From Vitrella brassicaformis (taxonomy: Eukaryota; Sar; Vitrellaceae), in NCBI GenBank assembly GCA_001179505.1, contig CDMY01000295.1, positions 124,001 through 188,000 on the forward strand: a stretch of 64,000 nucleotides of DNA. Direction: 5' to 3'. The notes beneath the pieces were generated by a model. It did not search any database. It saw nothing but the letters and a program-made list of their open reading frames with translations, and was not told the DNA's origin. Both the position numbers and the translations under genes were made by a program. Below, one piece after another: positions 10,812-22,093 of this stretch. Position 1 is the stretch's first letter; the number at the start of each line of letters is the position of its first letter.

Positions 10812-12618
10812 TCATGTCGGCGTGCGGTTGTCTATGCATGTGTATCTGTCTTCTTTCTTGTGACCTTGGTGTGGATGGGCCCTGATGGATGCAGTTCCAT
10901 TGAAGGTCACTTTGGCGCGGCTTATGGGAGGCGGGGGAGGGGGACTCACCTGCAGACACGCACAGACACACAGGGATGGATAGAGTGTGTTTGTGTGCGT
11001 GCCGTTATGTCCCACCTGTGCGTCCCTTTGTGTCCCAGTGGTCCCCGTGGACACGTCAGGTGTGCTGGGGGTGACCTGCTGGCCAGCCACACCACAGACA
11101 GATCCGATGAGCAATGACGTATGCATACGGTGTCGATGGCTTTTTTGGCTTTATCCGTACGTCGTGTGCGTTTGGCGTTGCCGCCGTGGTGGATGGCGTC
11201 TGGAACGGACCACCACGAAGCTCAAACTTGTCACGCGGCTGCAACAGGCAACCGGCACACACACGCGCGCAGACAGACAGACAAGCAAGTGATACCCAGA
11301 CAGACACGCCGGCCTCTGCTGATACCATACCTGTTCGGGAGGCGTGACGGTGACAGTGGGAGCCGCTGCGCTCACTTGGGCCGCCGCACGCTGACAAACG
11401 CCCAATGCTCAATACAGCCACCAGTCTCTCGCCCGTCACCGTTCCATTCGCTCACCCACCTGTTCGGCGGTAGTAGTGGTCTCAGGTGGTGGTGCCGATG
11501 GCTTCGGGAGCGGCCCACGATCGTCGAACCGCACCGCACGCAGCGTGGGGAAGGCGCCCTCGTCCCGACGGCCCTCCTGCTTCATGATCCCAACACGAGG
11601 CGGCGGAGGGCGCACAACGTCCTGCTGCTGCTGCTGCTGCTGATTGACAGACAAAGGGCAACAGAGGGAGAGGGAGGGAGAGAGAGTGCGTGGCCCCACC
11701 TCATCTCCCCAACCTTCATCTGTGGTGTCACTCACCTGTGTGGTGTCCGCTGCTTTGAGTCTAGGCGGCGGTGCTGGTGCACGCTGGGGTGGAGGCGCGT
11801 AGGACGGATACCTGCGTGAGCAAAGAACGCCCGTGCCGTACCGTTCGCCGACTGTGTGCTTGTTCGTCCCTTACTGTGGAGGTCTTGTGGGCATCTGTGG
11901 TCGAGGAAGCCGCATATGCGGCTGAAGCACCTCTGATGTATATCACACACGGAGGGAGGGAGGGAGGGAGTCTCTTGCGTGACGTATCACTTGCCGATTT
12001 TGAGGCACGTGACGTGACGAGCCTCCTTTTCGCGTACCTTCCCGTGGTGGCGACGACTCCCTTGTTTCGCGTCGGATGGTCAGCTGTGCCGGACGGTAGT
12101 AGTCGAACCGAGGGCTGCGGGGGAAACTGAACGAGCCATCGACAGACATCCCAACCCACGCACAGACAGACAGACAGACAGACAGGTATGCATCACACAT
12201 ACAGCTCAAGAGAGGCGCCACCATATTCCTACCGACCTGTATTCGGGCGCGTGTGGGAGCACCAGATGATAGTTGGGACTGTACGCGCCAGGCCCTGAAG
12301 CACACCAATCACAACCACACAGAGAGAGAAGAGCGATGCTGCCCTGCCCGACACATCCTCCCCACAACGGGTGCGCCTCGAGTGTCATCACCTGGTGTGC
12401 CCTCATCCTCGTCAAACCGGTCGTAGTAGCGCTTGCTCGTCCTGCACACAAGGGAGGGAACCAGCATTCCCACAGATCTCCCCATCCTCCGGCCCAGCGC
12501 CTCTGTCCGCTTACGAGAGGAACGATGATGTGTTGTGCGCGTCCCTGCGGTAGGGGTTGGTTGATGCGGAGGTCGTAGAGTACATGGGAGGGTCGCGACG
12601 GTCGTCTAGCCACCACAT
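10812..12618 (-). CDS. SHIPPO/STPG-repeat (sperm-tail PG-rich) ciliary protein
   Basis: Exons 12618-12515, 12441-12392, 12294-12237, 12126-12038, 11932-11875, 11811-11736, 11639-11460, 11390-11331, 11238-11161, 11075-11016 and 10949-10812 close in phase, giving about 316 residues. Exons 2-4 encode DEDEGTPGPGAYSP followed by a PEYSFPRSPRF stretch. This is the PGPGAY...P...F pattern of sperm-tail PG-rich (SHIPPO/ODF3/STPG) repeats, found in proteins along ciliary microtubules. The rest is proline-rich with a short polyglutamine run from CAG codons (11622-11639). Only one clear repeat is present, fewer than in most family members. The last three exons rest on splice motifs and phase alone. It is head to head with the gene at 12805. 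Confidence 0.62.
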
Positions 12619-12804
12619 ACGTCGACGCCTTCACCTCGAATGGATGCTATCTCCTAGCGAGCTATTGAACCTTAGGGTAGAGGTCTGTGCTCGAAACGCA
12701 CAGGTCACGAGTTTCGGTTGTTTGTGCGTTCGTTAGTTCCCTGGCCCAGGGCAGGCGCTGTGTCCATAAAAGCGTTTGCTCGGAGGATTGTCCGAGGAGC
12801 TACC
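12619..12804. promoter_or_regulatory. divergent promoter region
   Basis: A 186-base gap separates the start codons of the SHIPPO-repeat gene (-) and ankyrin-family copy 2 (+). A stem-forming stretch (CTGTGC...GCACAG, about 12689-12708) lies inside. I see no standard core-promoter motif. Confidence 0.35.
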
Positions 12805-14853
12805 ATGGGTGGTGTGTTGGGGGGGCTGTGCAGGAGGAGAGCTCGCCTGTGCTTGGGTAACGACTGGTGCAGACAGACTCATCAGAGAGCGGACAGCATG
12901 CTGTTGAATGTCCTCTGTGTCTGCTCGCGTGTCTGGTGCAGGTCCCACTGTCGACGAAGAAGAGGTCGGCGAGCCTCACAACCGCCCGTTGGGCGTGGAA
13001 GACCTCGATTTGTTCAAGGTCAACGAGAAAGTCCTCGCTGGCTTCATCCGACGCAGCGATGCGACGACCCATGGTCCGACCAAACGGCTTGCGAAAGGAA
13101 TCGCCCACCGCAGCTTCACTTATGCAGATCAAGTGAAGACGCTCATTCAGCAAGGGGCGGATCCTAACGCTGCACCCATACTCTGGGCTAAGGACAGCCG
13201 AGGCAAGCCATACTTGCACCGTATCAAGGACGACTCCTCCCCCCTTCTCAGCTTAGCCGTCGATAACTATACGCACTGCGGCATGAGCCATCACGCGACA
13301 TCTTTTCTCCGGCCTGACTGCGAAGTCGGCATAGTTTTCGACGTCGTTCTGCCCAATTGGTCGTCTGCCGAGCTGCAGCGAGACATCCTGCACGCGCTGC
13401 TCGATGGGGGGGCAGACATTAATCGCGGGGACTATACTAACGGACCAGCGACAGTAATGGAGAACAAGGCTATTCGGGTCGCAGTTCGTGGTGGCAACGT
13501 GACGGCTGTCGGAGCCCTCTTGGCACGCAACAGCGACCTGCACGGTTCTATTCATGACCACGTCATAGACCTCGCGTGCCTCTATGTTGTCCCGCCGCGT
13601 CCCCAGCAGTACGAGAATGCCCTGCTGACCATCTACAGACTACTCCTCCAACACGACCCAACCATCGCAACCCATACACCACCGCACGTGCCTGTGATAG
13701 GTACCTGCATGTTTGTGTCCTCGGCATGTGCGTCACTTTTGTACTTCTTGAGATCCAGCCGCAGCGGAGACAGACGATCGCCCAGCCTTTCGCCATCTGA
13801 GCTGGAGCCCCTGTCCGCCCTCACCTTGTGCATCGCGCAGCCGACTGGGGTCATTTCTACTCGCAAGCCTTTCTGGAACAGTATCTAGACCTTATCAGGG
13901 AGAGCGGTGTGAACTTGATGGCCATGGACAGCCAGCAGCAAACCCCGTTGCACACGGCGGCATTTCATGCCTCTTTCCACGTCGCTGACTACCTGTGCCG
14001 GCATTCGACTGTCGACGACATCAACAGAGGGACGCCAAAGGATTCCACCAACACGCCGCTCGCTTGCGCTGCGAGAGAGCTAGACATGCCCTCGTGCGCT
14101 TACAGAGCGCTTACTACCGTGCGTGTGCTGCTGCGCGGTGGGGCAGCGCCGTCCCTTACTCGCATGTCCACGGCTACCCACGAGCATCGCCGTCGCCAGC
14201 TGCTGGTGGTGGACGAGTACAAATCAGTGCTCAACGAGCTGCCCGATGTGGTCATAACGGCGATCAACGCCGCCCTCGCCCCCCATCGCGACCACTCGAT
14301 GCTCCTTGCCCGCCTGCTGCCCCTCGCCCCGCATCATGACGGCGCCCACCCCCACCCCTCCCCATCCAACATGGCATTCGGACCACACGAGGCCGAGGGC
14401 ATCGCATGGAAGGTCGGGGCCTTCCTGCACGAGCCATCGGCTGCTTCCGCGGCCATCGACGAATACCTCATCGGCGACTCGCAGCTGAGGCGCCGCGTCA
14501 AGGCGGCTGTCGGCCACTTCGTCAAGTCGGCGGCCACACGGACGAGCAGCAACAGAGAGGTGGTAGGCGGGACGAGATATGAGCAGCAGGGCGACAAGCG
14601 CGTCAAGGTGACCGTGCCGCCGCTGTAGTGCTTCGCCGTCAGAGGGCCCCGTGGTGGGCGGCCCCGCCTGGTGGGTGTGCGTGAGGCGGTGCATAGGGCT
14701 CGAATGGACGAGGTGGCAAAGTATCAGCTGACGGGCGTCCAGAAGGGCTTCAACGAGCACCTCGGCGGCGATGATTGCCTCTTTGGTGAGTGGCAGCAGC
14801 TGGGATACATCGATAGACAGACGAATCTGTTCGTCCCGCTGGGCATCGAGTAG
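12805..14853 (+). pseudogene. ankyrin-family copy 2, disrupted
   Basis: Exon 1 (12805-12856) splices in phase to 12942 onward, as in copy 1. The frame is good to about 13699 (ankyrin pieces ALLDGGADINRG and VAVRGGNVTAVGALL). A frame change then follows; it could be an intron of about 100 bases (13700-13800) with a weak CTGAG acceptor, or a frameshift. From 13801 the frame continues (LVHRAADWGHF, then QQTPLHTAAFH) into the conserved C-terminus. A TAG at 14626-14628 interrupts it where copy 1 has AAG (Lys). Beyond the stop the same frame still encodes the family tail (DEVAKYQLTGVQKGFNEHLG...) to a second stop at 14851-14853. Most likely a recent pseudogene; readthrough or RNA editing cannot be excluded. 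Confidence 0.65.
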
Positions 14854-15124
14854 AGTAGCGACCAGCAGCTGGATCTGTGGGGCAGCTTTCTGCCGCTGCA
14901 CGGGTGTGTCGTGGATGTGTGGTATATGATTATGTGTGCCGTCTCAGCGCACTCATCCGTGGCGTTGCGGACGGAAGGCGATTGACACATGCAATCGAAT
15001 CGTGTCCATACCGTATTCACATGGCCTGGCCAAACAACCAGCTCATATGCGTCACTCAAATCCCCCTTCACACAGCAAGAAACACGCCCGCTTTCCCTTT
15101 GCTCTCCAACACCGACACACGCAC

Positions 15125-15979
15125 TCAATTCACCACGTCAGTCTTTTCCACACATCCCTCGTAGGCCTTCAGCAGCCGCCTCTCGAAGTCTTCGTCCCTG
15201 GTAAACACACGCCCATCGACCTCCACCACCGGCTGCAGCTCATGCAGCGAGTTGACCAAATACAGCTGACAGCGGCCGGGTGGGGGGAGATCGTCCGCCC
15301 GCCATCTCACTTGCTCCGTCTTGATGCCCAACACGCTCCTAGCCCCATGTATCATCACGTCAATCGTGGACCCATGCAGCAGAGGCAGCTCGAAGCACGG
15401 CGTATAGAGGGAGCCGTCACGGCGGATGAGAAGGTTGGCAAAGGCGGACTCGAGCAGCCATCCCTCAGGGCTGACAGAGATGATGTCGTCCACATTTCTG
15501 CTGACGGCCTCCTGCCGGTACATCAGTCGCTCCAGATAGGCCAGCGACTTCAGGGATGACAGGCGAGCAGATGACGCACGCCGCTCGGAAAGGGCCACAC
15601 GTAAGCCACCAACACCCGTTTCCCCATTGCGGATTGGCTTGAGCATCATCAGCAGTGTCCCATGATCCCTCTCCGGCAGAGCAAGCGACGGCTGGCAGCC
15701 GCCGGTGACGATAATCTTGAGCCGCCAAGTCCCCCTCTCCGCTGCATTCGCCTGGACGAGAGCCTTCACAGCCGACAGGTTGATGTCAGGCGCCCTGATG
15801 CCCAGCGAGCAACATTGCTCCATCAGGTTCCGGACGTGAGCACCGAATTCTCGTACAGTGCCGTCAGAGATCTTCATGGTGGTGAAGATGCCGTCGCCGA
15901 ATAGGAAGCCTCGGTCTGTGACGGGAATGGCGGCGACAGACCCGTCCAGCAACTCGCCGTTCAGCCACACCTCCGGCAT
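15125..15979 (-). CDS. ADCL: aminodeoxychorismate lyase (class IV aminotransferase fold)
   Basis: A single uninterrupted exon encodes 284 residues from the ATG at 15979. Class IV PLP-enzyme landmarks are clear: VTDRGFLFGDGIFTTMKISDG near the N-terminus, the PLP-binding lysine in SSLKSLAYLERL, the SPEGWLLESAFANLL segment, and LYLVNSLHELQPV near the end. The FTT after GDG and the VNSL segment fit the PabC type better than branched-chain aminotransferase. The enzyme converts 4-amino-4-deoxychorismate to p-aminobenzoate plus pyruvate in folate synthesis. No transit peptide is visible from this start, though the frame stays open about 40 codons upstream. It is one of only two intronless genes here, which hints at bacterial origin. 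D-amino-acid aminotransferase is the main alternative. Confidence 0.85.
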   Translation of the reverse strand: MPEVWLNGELLDGSVAAIPVTDRGFLFGDGIFTTMKISDGTVREFGAHVRNLMEQCCSLGIRAPDINLSAVKALVQANAAERGTWRLKIIVTGGCQPSLALPERDHGTLLMMLKPIRNGETGVGGLRVALSERRASSARLSSLKSLAYLERLMYRQEAVSRNVDDIISVSPEGWLLESAFANLLIRRDGSLYTPCFELPLLHGSTIDVMIHGARSVLGIKTEQVRWRADDLPPPGRCQLYLVNSLHELQPVVEVDGRVFTRDEDFERRLLKAYEGCVEKTDVVN

Positions 15980-16487
15980 GGCATTTGAAGCGGCCTTGTT
16001 GCACGGTGGTTGTCGTTCCTCTAACTCAAATTGATGGTAGGAATTCCTACTCTGCTGGAGCCGTGTTGTCGCAGCCCAGTTTCTTCGTGGGCTCACCTTC
16101 AAAAAGGTGGAGCCGTTTGTCTACGGTATCTGCGAGCTTTTGAAATCCCCCTGGCAAAAAACCTGCTTCTTTCGCTTCGATGATGGCCTTTAAAGTGCTT
16201 GTGGTTGTGTGTGTGATGTGCTTCAGGTGGAATGTGTGAAGATCTGCGTGATTTTCAAGTTCTCGGGATGGAGTCCTTCGCTGAGGACCCAGCTGAGAAG
16301 ACCGGTGAACTCCTGCCCTTTGACGCACCGCAGTCGACGCACTGCGTTCCGGTCACTTTGTTCAAGGCATCATTTCAGCCATCTCGCGGTTTTCGGCAAT
16401 TCGCTGGACCTCTTATTTTATCGTTCGCGTGTGAGTGATTGGTGGATGTGGTGCGTCTGGTGACGCACCGAGGAGCCCTCTGCCCTC
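15980..16487. other. divergent spacer with an unassigned ORF
   Basis: The gap lies between two divergent genes. A plus-strand frame of 68 codons (16232-16438, from an ATG) has ordinary amino-acid composition (ESFAEDPAEKTGELLPFDAP) and a CTTCAG just upstream. It could be an upstream exon or a decayed gene. I could not join it to the gene at 16488. Confidence 0.3.
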
Positions 16488-18531
16488 ATGTCGGTCGAGA
16501 CGAAGACACGCCAGACGCACCGTCGGCGGCTGAAGAGAAACCAGCGCCTTGCAACCCTCCGCCCGGCTCCCTTGTCGATACCCTTGTCAATTCCCATGGT
16601 GCCGCACCTTAGCTCAGTCGTGCGAGTGATGGACCCCTTCGACGGCCCCCTCATTGTGCTCTTCAACGCCCACCAGGCGCCCGCACGCACAGTCGCTTTG
16701 GCCCTCTTGCTGACGAAGGGCGGAAAGGTCTTCTGTGTGGTGCCGTCAATGCAGCTTTCCGGCCTTCATGAGACGATGGCTGCCATCGACGCCAACGGCG
16801 GACGCGCAGCTGCCCACGAAGCTGACGTGTCGAGACGATCGGCGGTGCTGTGTGGGATGGACGAGGCGAGAAGGTGGGGCGGCAGACAGGTGGATTATGT
16901 TGTGGTGGCAGACAGAGGCGACCGTGCTCGCGAGGAGGTGGACGACGACGTGATGGCTTTGGATGTGGCTGAGATGGAGAGGGAGATGGATTGGGGGCTG
17001 CTGCCGCATGTGTGGGCCACACAGGCGGCGGCCAGGGAATGTGTGCACGCGCCGAGGCAAACGGTGAGGACCAGAAAGAAAGAAAAGACACGCACGGATC
17101 ACTCATGGACGGAATGAAATGAATCCAATGTGCGTCTGTGTATCTTTGTCTGTCTGCCTGGTGCAGCCACTGTTCTTCTTTCACGCCATGACGGCCCCAG
17201 GCCTAGGCCGCATCGGCCCCCTTGTGGACAGCACCCACAGCGCCATTCACGAGCTCACTCAAGCGAGGAGGACGTACAACCACCTGCCAGTGTCCCCCGG
17301 CCGCCCCCTGTTCGCCTTCTCCCTCACCCTCCCCGCCCCCGAGCCCCCGCCACACTCGCTCACCCCTCTTCTGGATGCACTCATGAGCACATCCACACCG
17401 CCGCCATTCCCTCCCGGCAGCAACCTGGAGGTCGATCCGTCTGGGAGGCCGAACGAGCTGCCCAGATTCCGGGAAGTCACTAGTGGAGCTATGCACCCCA
17501 GGAGTCCGCCCCGAGAAAGGGTCGTCCAGTCGCGAACAATGGCGTCGCTTCCATCGTTGCCTGGGCTGGTGTGTGTGGTCAGCGACGCCAGCAGCGATGT
17601 CGGGCAGGCGATCGCTGTCGCTCTGGCGAAGAAGCGGGTGCAGGTACGGTGCTGACAAACACATGAGACGCTTGCAAGCATCCTGTGTCGTTTGTTGTGT
17701 GTGCAGATGGTGGTGTGTGGCGGCCGCGAGAGTGCTGAGATTGTGCGGGGCATCGAGGATGAGGGCGGCTCGGCGGCACCATACGAGGGCACAATTGACG
17801 GCGCTTTCACATTCGCTGGTCGGTCAAACAAATCACAAAGACACGCCCTATCGTAAACACGAACTATGTATGTATCGTTGATCTCTCTTCATCAGAGACG
17901 CACTACGGCCACTGTGTTGACGTCTACATCAACACCAATGGCGGTAGACGGGATCAACGAGCCGACGGGCTGGACGACGCGCGAGAGGTGTGGCGCGCCG
18001 AGGTCATCGGGGCGGTGAGGGGATGTCAGATGGCCATACGGCACTTCCAGGCAGCGAAACCGCCAAAGGTGAGTGACCAGGGAGAAACGAGATGAGCAAA
18101 CACAATGCATATTGGTGGTTGGATTGATGGATGGATGGATGTGCGCAGACGAGTGCCTGCTGGGTGCTGAATTTGACGTCGCGGCGATGTGTCGCCTCCC
18201 ACCTCACGACCGCGGCGCTGCACACACTCACCAGGTGGCTGGCGCACTCGACCGGCGCGTGTGCGGTGAGGCGGCATCACCCCCTGCTTGATGTACGCGT
18301 GGTGGCCATCGACACGTCCGGTGCTCATCCGAAGGTGCGACAAGGAACGATCAGAGATACACTAGCGCAAGCGTTGATGAGCGAACATGTGTGACTTTTG
18401 TCTTTTCTGTCTGTCAGGGTGTTGGGGATTTTGTGGTGTCGCTGCTGAGTGGGCAGGGGTCCGCATGGGAGAGCGGCTCGGTGATCAGACTCGACTGCAA
18501 CGGCAGTCCGCAGAATGTGGCCCCTGACTGA
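16488..18531 (+). CDS. tandem short-chain dehydrogenase-like protein, probably inactive
   Basis: Six exons close in phase: 16488-17063, 17167-17643, 17707-17818, 17896-18068, 18149-18334 and 18418-18531, giving 545 residues. Two Rossmann halves are visible. The first (about residues 55-150) has a nucleotide-fold start (GPLIVLFNAHQAPARTVALA), ADVSRR and VDYVVVADRG. The second has VCVVSDASSDVGQAIAVALA in place of TGxxxGxG, VDVYINTNGG in place of NNAG, and VASHLTTAALHTLTRWLA in place of YxxxKAAL, so catalytic Tyr and Lys read Ser and Thr. The end GSVIRLDCNG matches the SDR tail. I infer a duplicated SDR turned pseudoenzyme or scaffold. Protein identity rests on these motifs only. Confidence 0.68.
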
Positions 18532-18544
18532 CTGATGGATACCT

Positions 18545-18574
18545 GGATGGATGGATGGATGGATGGATGGATGG
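18545..18574. repeat. (GGAT)n microsatellite
   Basis: About seven GGAT units immediately after the stop of the SDR-like gene. Confidence 0.85.
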
Positions 18575-19518
18575 GGAAGGTGTGCCTACATAACCTAACG
18601 GTACGGTCGGTTGTGTATTTTTCTCCCTCTGTCTGCCTGCCTGCCTGCCTATCTGCTGTCGACTGATGACGGCAGCTCTCGTGTGGGCCTGTGTGCCAGG
18701 GGAGAGGGGGATCCGTTGATGCATGAGTTTATATGGGGGGCCCTCGTCTCGTCTCGCTGTCCGAAAGGAAGTGGAGGGGAGGGAGGTGGGACCACACTCA
18801 TTCGGTGAGTGAGTGCATACGTGGGATGGATGAATGTCTATGCAATGCATACGGCCGGGCGGGGAACAGACAGGGGTAATGCACTGCGCATGTTTTCATG
18901 CCTTCATTCCATTGCATTCCATACCGCTCTTTTTTCGTCGATCTGATCGACGGAGACGTTTTTCTGCTGCTTGAACTTCCTTGCTTCATACCGGGGGATG
19001 AGCATACAAACATATCACGTGTGTGCGTGTGCGTGTGCGTGTGGGTGTTGGTGTGGGTATGGCTGCATGTGTGCGTGTGCGCTGCGGTAGGGTGGCATCT
19101 GACCAGACGCCAGCCTACCGCAGTGTGGGCGAGAGAGAGGAGACAGGGTGAGAGGGGGGCGGGGGGGAGAAAAATGGCTATTTGTCTCACTCAGTCACTC
19201 ACTCACTCGTGATTCCGGGGCAAAACTGTTTTCATGACATTTGCGTGCGTATGGGTTGGGTGGTACACATGTCTGCCTGCCTGCCTGCCAGCATCCTAAC
19301 CACAAGAACGACTTTGCCCGTCTGCGTGTCTCTCCGTGCGTGATTGTCTGTGATTGCCTATGGGGGGATGCGATACATGCGGTGTGCAGGACCATCCTGA
19401 CTTCATATATGCCTTTACTTACATGGCACTTTGGACTCGCAGTGCGTCGATGGATGTGTGAGAGGAAGTGCATTATGAGGGGACACATGCGTTAAAACGT
19501 TAGTCGTTCATATGCCTT

Positions 19519-19600
19519 CTGTCTGTCTGTCTGTCTGTCTGTCTCTTGATCGATCGATATGGGTCGCGAGGGAGGGGGGAGGGAGGGAGGGAGGGAGGGC
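19519..19600. repeat. (CTGT)n and (GGGA)n tracts
   Basis: Two adjacent tetranucleotide runs, CTGT then GGGA, separated by a palindromic CGATCGAT stretch. Confidence 0.8.
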
Positions 19601-19911
19601 GGGTGGGCAGGACCGAACGACTGTCCGAGTATGGGTGTGTCCGACTGTATGCAGTGAATGACCCACTTGAACAGAAATGAATGGACCGTCATTGAGCTAT
19701 CCAACCAAAGTCAATCACTGCAGCAGGCAGGCTGATTAAGCACCTGACCTGACACCCATCGATAGGCAGCCAGCAGACGCGCCTCGGGACAGAGATGAAA
19801 TGGACGGATGCTGCCGCAAGAATGGTACAGAGAGGGAAGATCCTATGGCTGACAAGACGGCCTATGGACTCAGAATAACCAAGCGACGCTCTGGTGACCT
19901 TCAGGGGCCTC

Positions 19912-20110
19912 TTATTCCACCTCAATCGCCTCAAGGTGGTGGTCCACATGCCGTCGATCGAGTCGATCGGCGATCTGCAACGGGCGTTCTCCCCGCAGAG
20001 GCGACGCTGGAGGCTGAAATTTGGTGTGCGGAGAGAGCTTGGCGTGACCTCCATTTTGACTCGTTGCATGCCCGCCTCCGTGAGCTGGGCAAAGCGCTAA
20101 GTGCCAGTTA
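19912..20110 (+). repeat. dispersed repeat element, copy A (inverted partner at 27.3 kb)
   Basis: The stretch from about 19965 to 20100 (starting near GGCGATCTGCAACGGGCG) recurs almost unchanged in reverse complement at about 27361-27500. Both copies can be read as protein in more than one frame, so coding status is unclear. The pair brackets the FAM76-like gene and ankyrin pseudogene copy 3. Confidence 0.75.
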
Positions 20111-20410
20111 GAGGGACGCAGACTGAACATAACAGCTCGCACCTTCGTTTGCGAAAAGCGACCAGCCATTCGACAAAGTGACCAGGCATCACGCACATCA
20201 GGCCGCCTTCTCCCACAGCACCACCACCCAGGGGTTTTGCCGAGTCGGAATTCCACCGCAGTTTCCAGGAAAACTGACGGGGGAGGAAAATGTGGTGGAG
20301 CCGTGCTGTCTCCCTCCTCTTTTCTTTTACGCGGGTCTGGAGCCGTGGTTGTCGCGGTTCCCGCGATCTTTTTTGCGAGCTTCCTTGGTTGGAAGGAAGC
20401 ACCGTGAACC

Positions 20411-22060
20411 ATGGCGCATATGCAGTCGAATCAAGGTGACACCACTGAGACGAACGCCGGAGAAAATCCGAAGAAATGTCACCTGATTGCTGTGTGTATG
20501 TTCCTCTCCCCGGCAGGCCTCCCTCCCGGCATGCTGCCGGGCATGATCCCAGGCTTCAGTCGACCCCCAGCGGCTCCCATGGCGCCTCAGAGCCAGCCGC
20601 CCCCTCCTCCCAACCCTCCCCCTGCTGCACCAGCACCCGCACCGGCCTACTTCCCCACTCCCACGCCCATCCGGCCCATGCAGTATCCCGCCGTCCCCCA
20701 GGCGTTCAACCCTGCCGTCATGGCCACCGCTCCATCGGCATTCAGCCAGCCGAGGCCACCGCCGAACGCCCCAGTGGTGTCATCTCAGGGGCAGGGGCGG
20801 TTCCCACAGCCGAGGCCGCCTAGCAAGGAGCAGCAGCTCGAGGATCTCCAGAACACCCTGTGCGTGAGCAGAGAGGGAGGGGTGGGTGTAGGAGCGATGA
20901 AGGATTTTCACTGTCGATTGGTGGTTTGGTGTGCAGGAAGGATGCGCGAGGTTGGCTGCGTCAGGTGACCAAGGTGCGGTGCTGCAAGTTGCGGGGGCTG
21001 TGCTACGAGTGCATGAAGGCCAAATCCATGCCTGTCGACGACCGGCAGTAAGCAGACACACAGGCAGACGGACAGACAGACAGGGAGGGAGGGAGAGATC
21101 CATAGAGGCACAGTCGTACGTGCATTGTGTGTGTGTGTGGTCTGTGCGTGTGTGTGTGTATGTGTGTCAGTTACGAGGCCATTGTGTGGGCCGGGTCAGC
21201 GCAGCTGTGCTCTGGTAAGGAAGGGCGAGACCAAGGCTGCCTGACACAAACCCACTGCTCACCGGTGGCATCATCCAATCCATGTGTTTGCGTGTGAGCG
21301 TGTGTGTGCAGGGTGTTACAGCAAGATGAAGAAGCAGCTGAAGCACCGCCCACTGTGTCAGTTCTGCAGGAGGTCGTTCATCCCACTCTCGTGCTACCAA
21401 GCGGTCAGTAGCCGGCCGGGGTGGGTCGGTGGTTCGGTGGTCATCTCATCCCATTCAATTCACGTACGTGTGTGTTGCCCTTCCCTCCCTCCCTCCCTTC
21501 CTCCCTCCCTCCCCACAGGAGTCTGTTCGCGGCACGTATCAGGCCACCTGCAACGAGTGCTTCGCTGCATACCGGGAGAACGCGTCAGAAGTCTCCAAGT
21601 CAGTCACCATACCACAGCAGAGCACAATATAGTCCCTGGATGGACGGATGGATGGATGGATACCCACACACATGAGATGGCCGTTCGCTCCTGTGCCGTC
21701 CGTGGTCAGGTGTGCGTTTTGCGAGTTGGAGGCCGCCTTCGGCGAGAGGATGTACTGTGCCGAGTGCGATCGACAGAAGAGCCAGTGAGTGAGCCACACA
21801 GGGAGGGAGGGAGGGAGCATCCATTTATCCACACCCACACATGGCTGGACATCCTGCGTCGTGTGTGCGTGTGTGCGTCAGGTATGGCCCGCCTCGTGAG
21901 TGTCAGTGGTGTCGCAAGACCTGCGCCTTCGACAAGGGCGAGCCCAAACGAGCACAGGTACACCCCACCCACTCGCACACACCCACCCCCCACACACGCC
22001 CACAGATATGATGGATTCAAAATGCTGCCTGCCTGCCTGCCTGCCTGGCTCTCTCTCTCC

Positions 22061-22093
<33 letters not shown>

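Larger units (their letters stand above)
18532..19910. other. long gene-free stretch
   Basis: About 1.4 kb with no supportable gene. It has GGAT (18545-18574), TG (19018-19080), CTGT (19519-19544) and GGGA (19569-19600) tracts. Both strands show only short frames without splice support. Confidence 0.55.

Noticed and set aside
12655-12735. tRNA-like stretch (GGTAGAGG, then CTGTGC-loop-GCACAG)
   Set aside because: No pairing acceptor stem or TTCGA T-loop could be fitted; the anticodon-loop position 33 would not be T.
12805-14853. Treating ankyrin copy 2 as an intact gene ending at 14628
   Set aside because: The stop replaces a lysine codon conserved in copies 1 and 3 and the same frame continues to encode the family tail; the internal frame change at 13.7 kb also needs a weak acceptor.
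16232-16438. 68-codon plus-strand ORF with normal composition
   Set aside because: Kept only as a remark in the spacer entry: no splice join to the SDR-like gene and no family match could be supported.
18545-18574. Regular tandem repeats, here and elsewhere, considered as CRISPR
   Set aside because: Units are 2-4 bases with no spacers; these are microsatellites in a eukaryotic genome.
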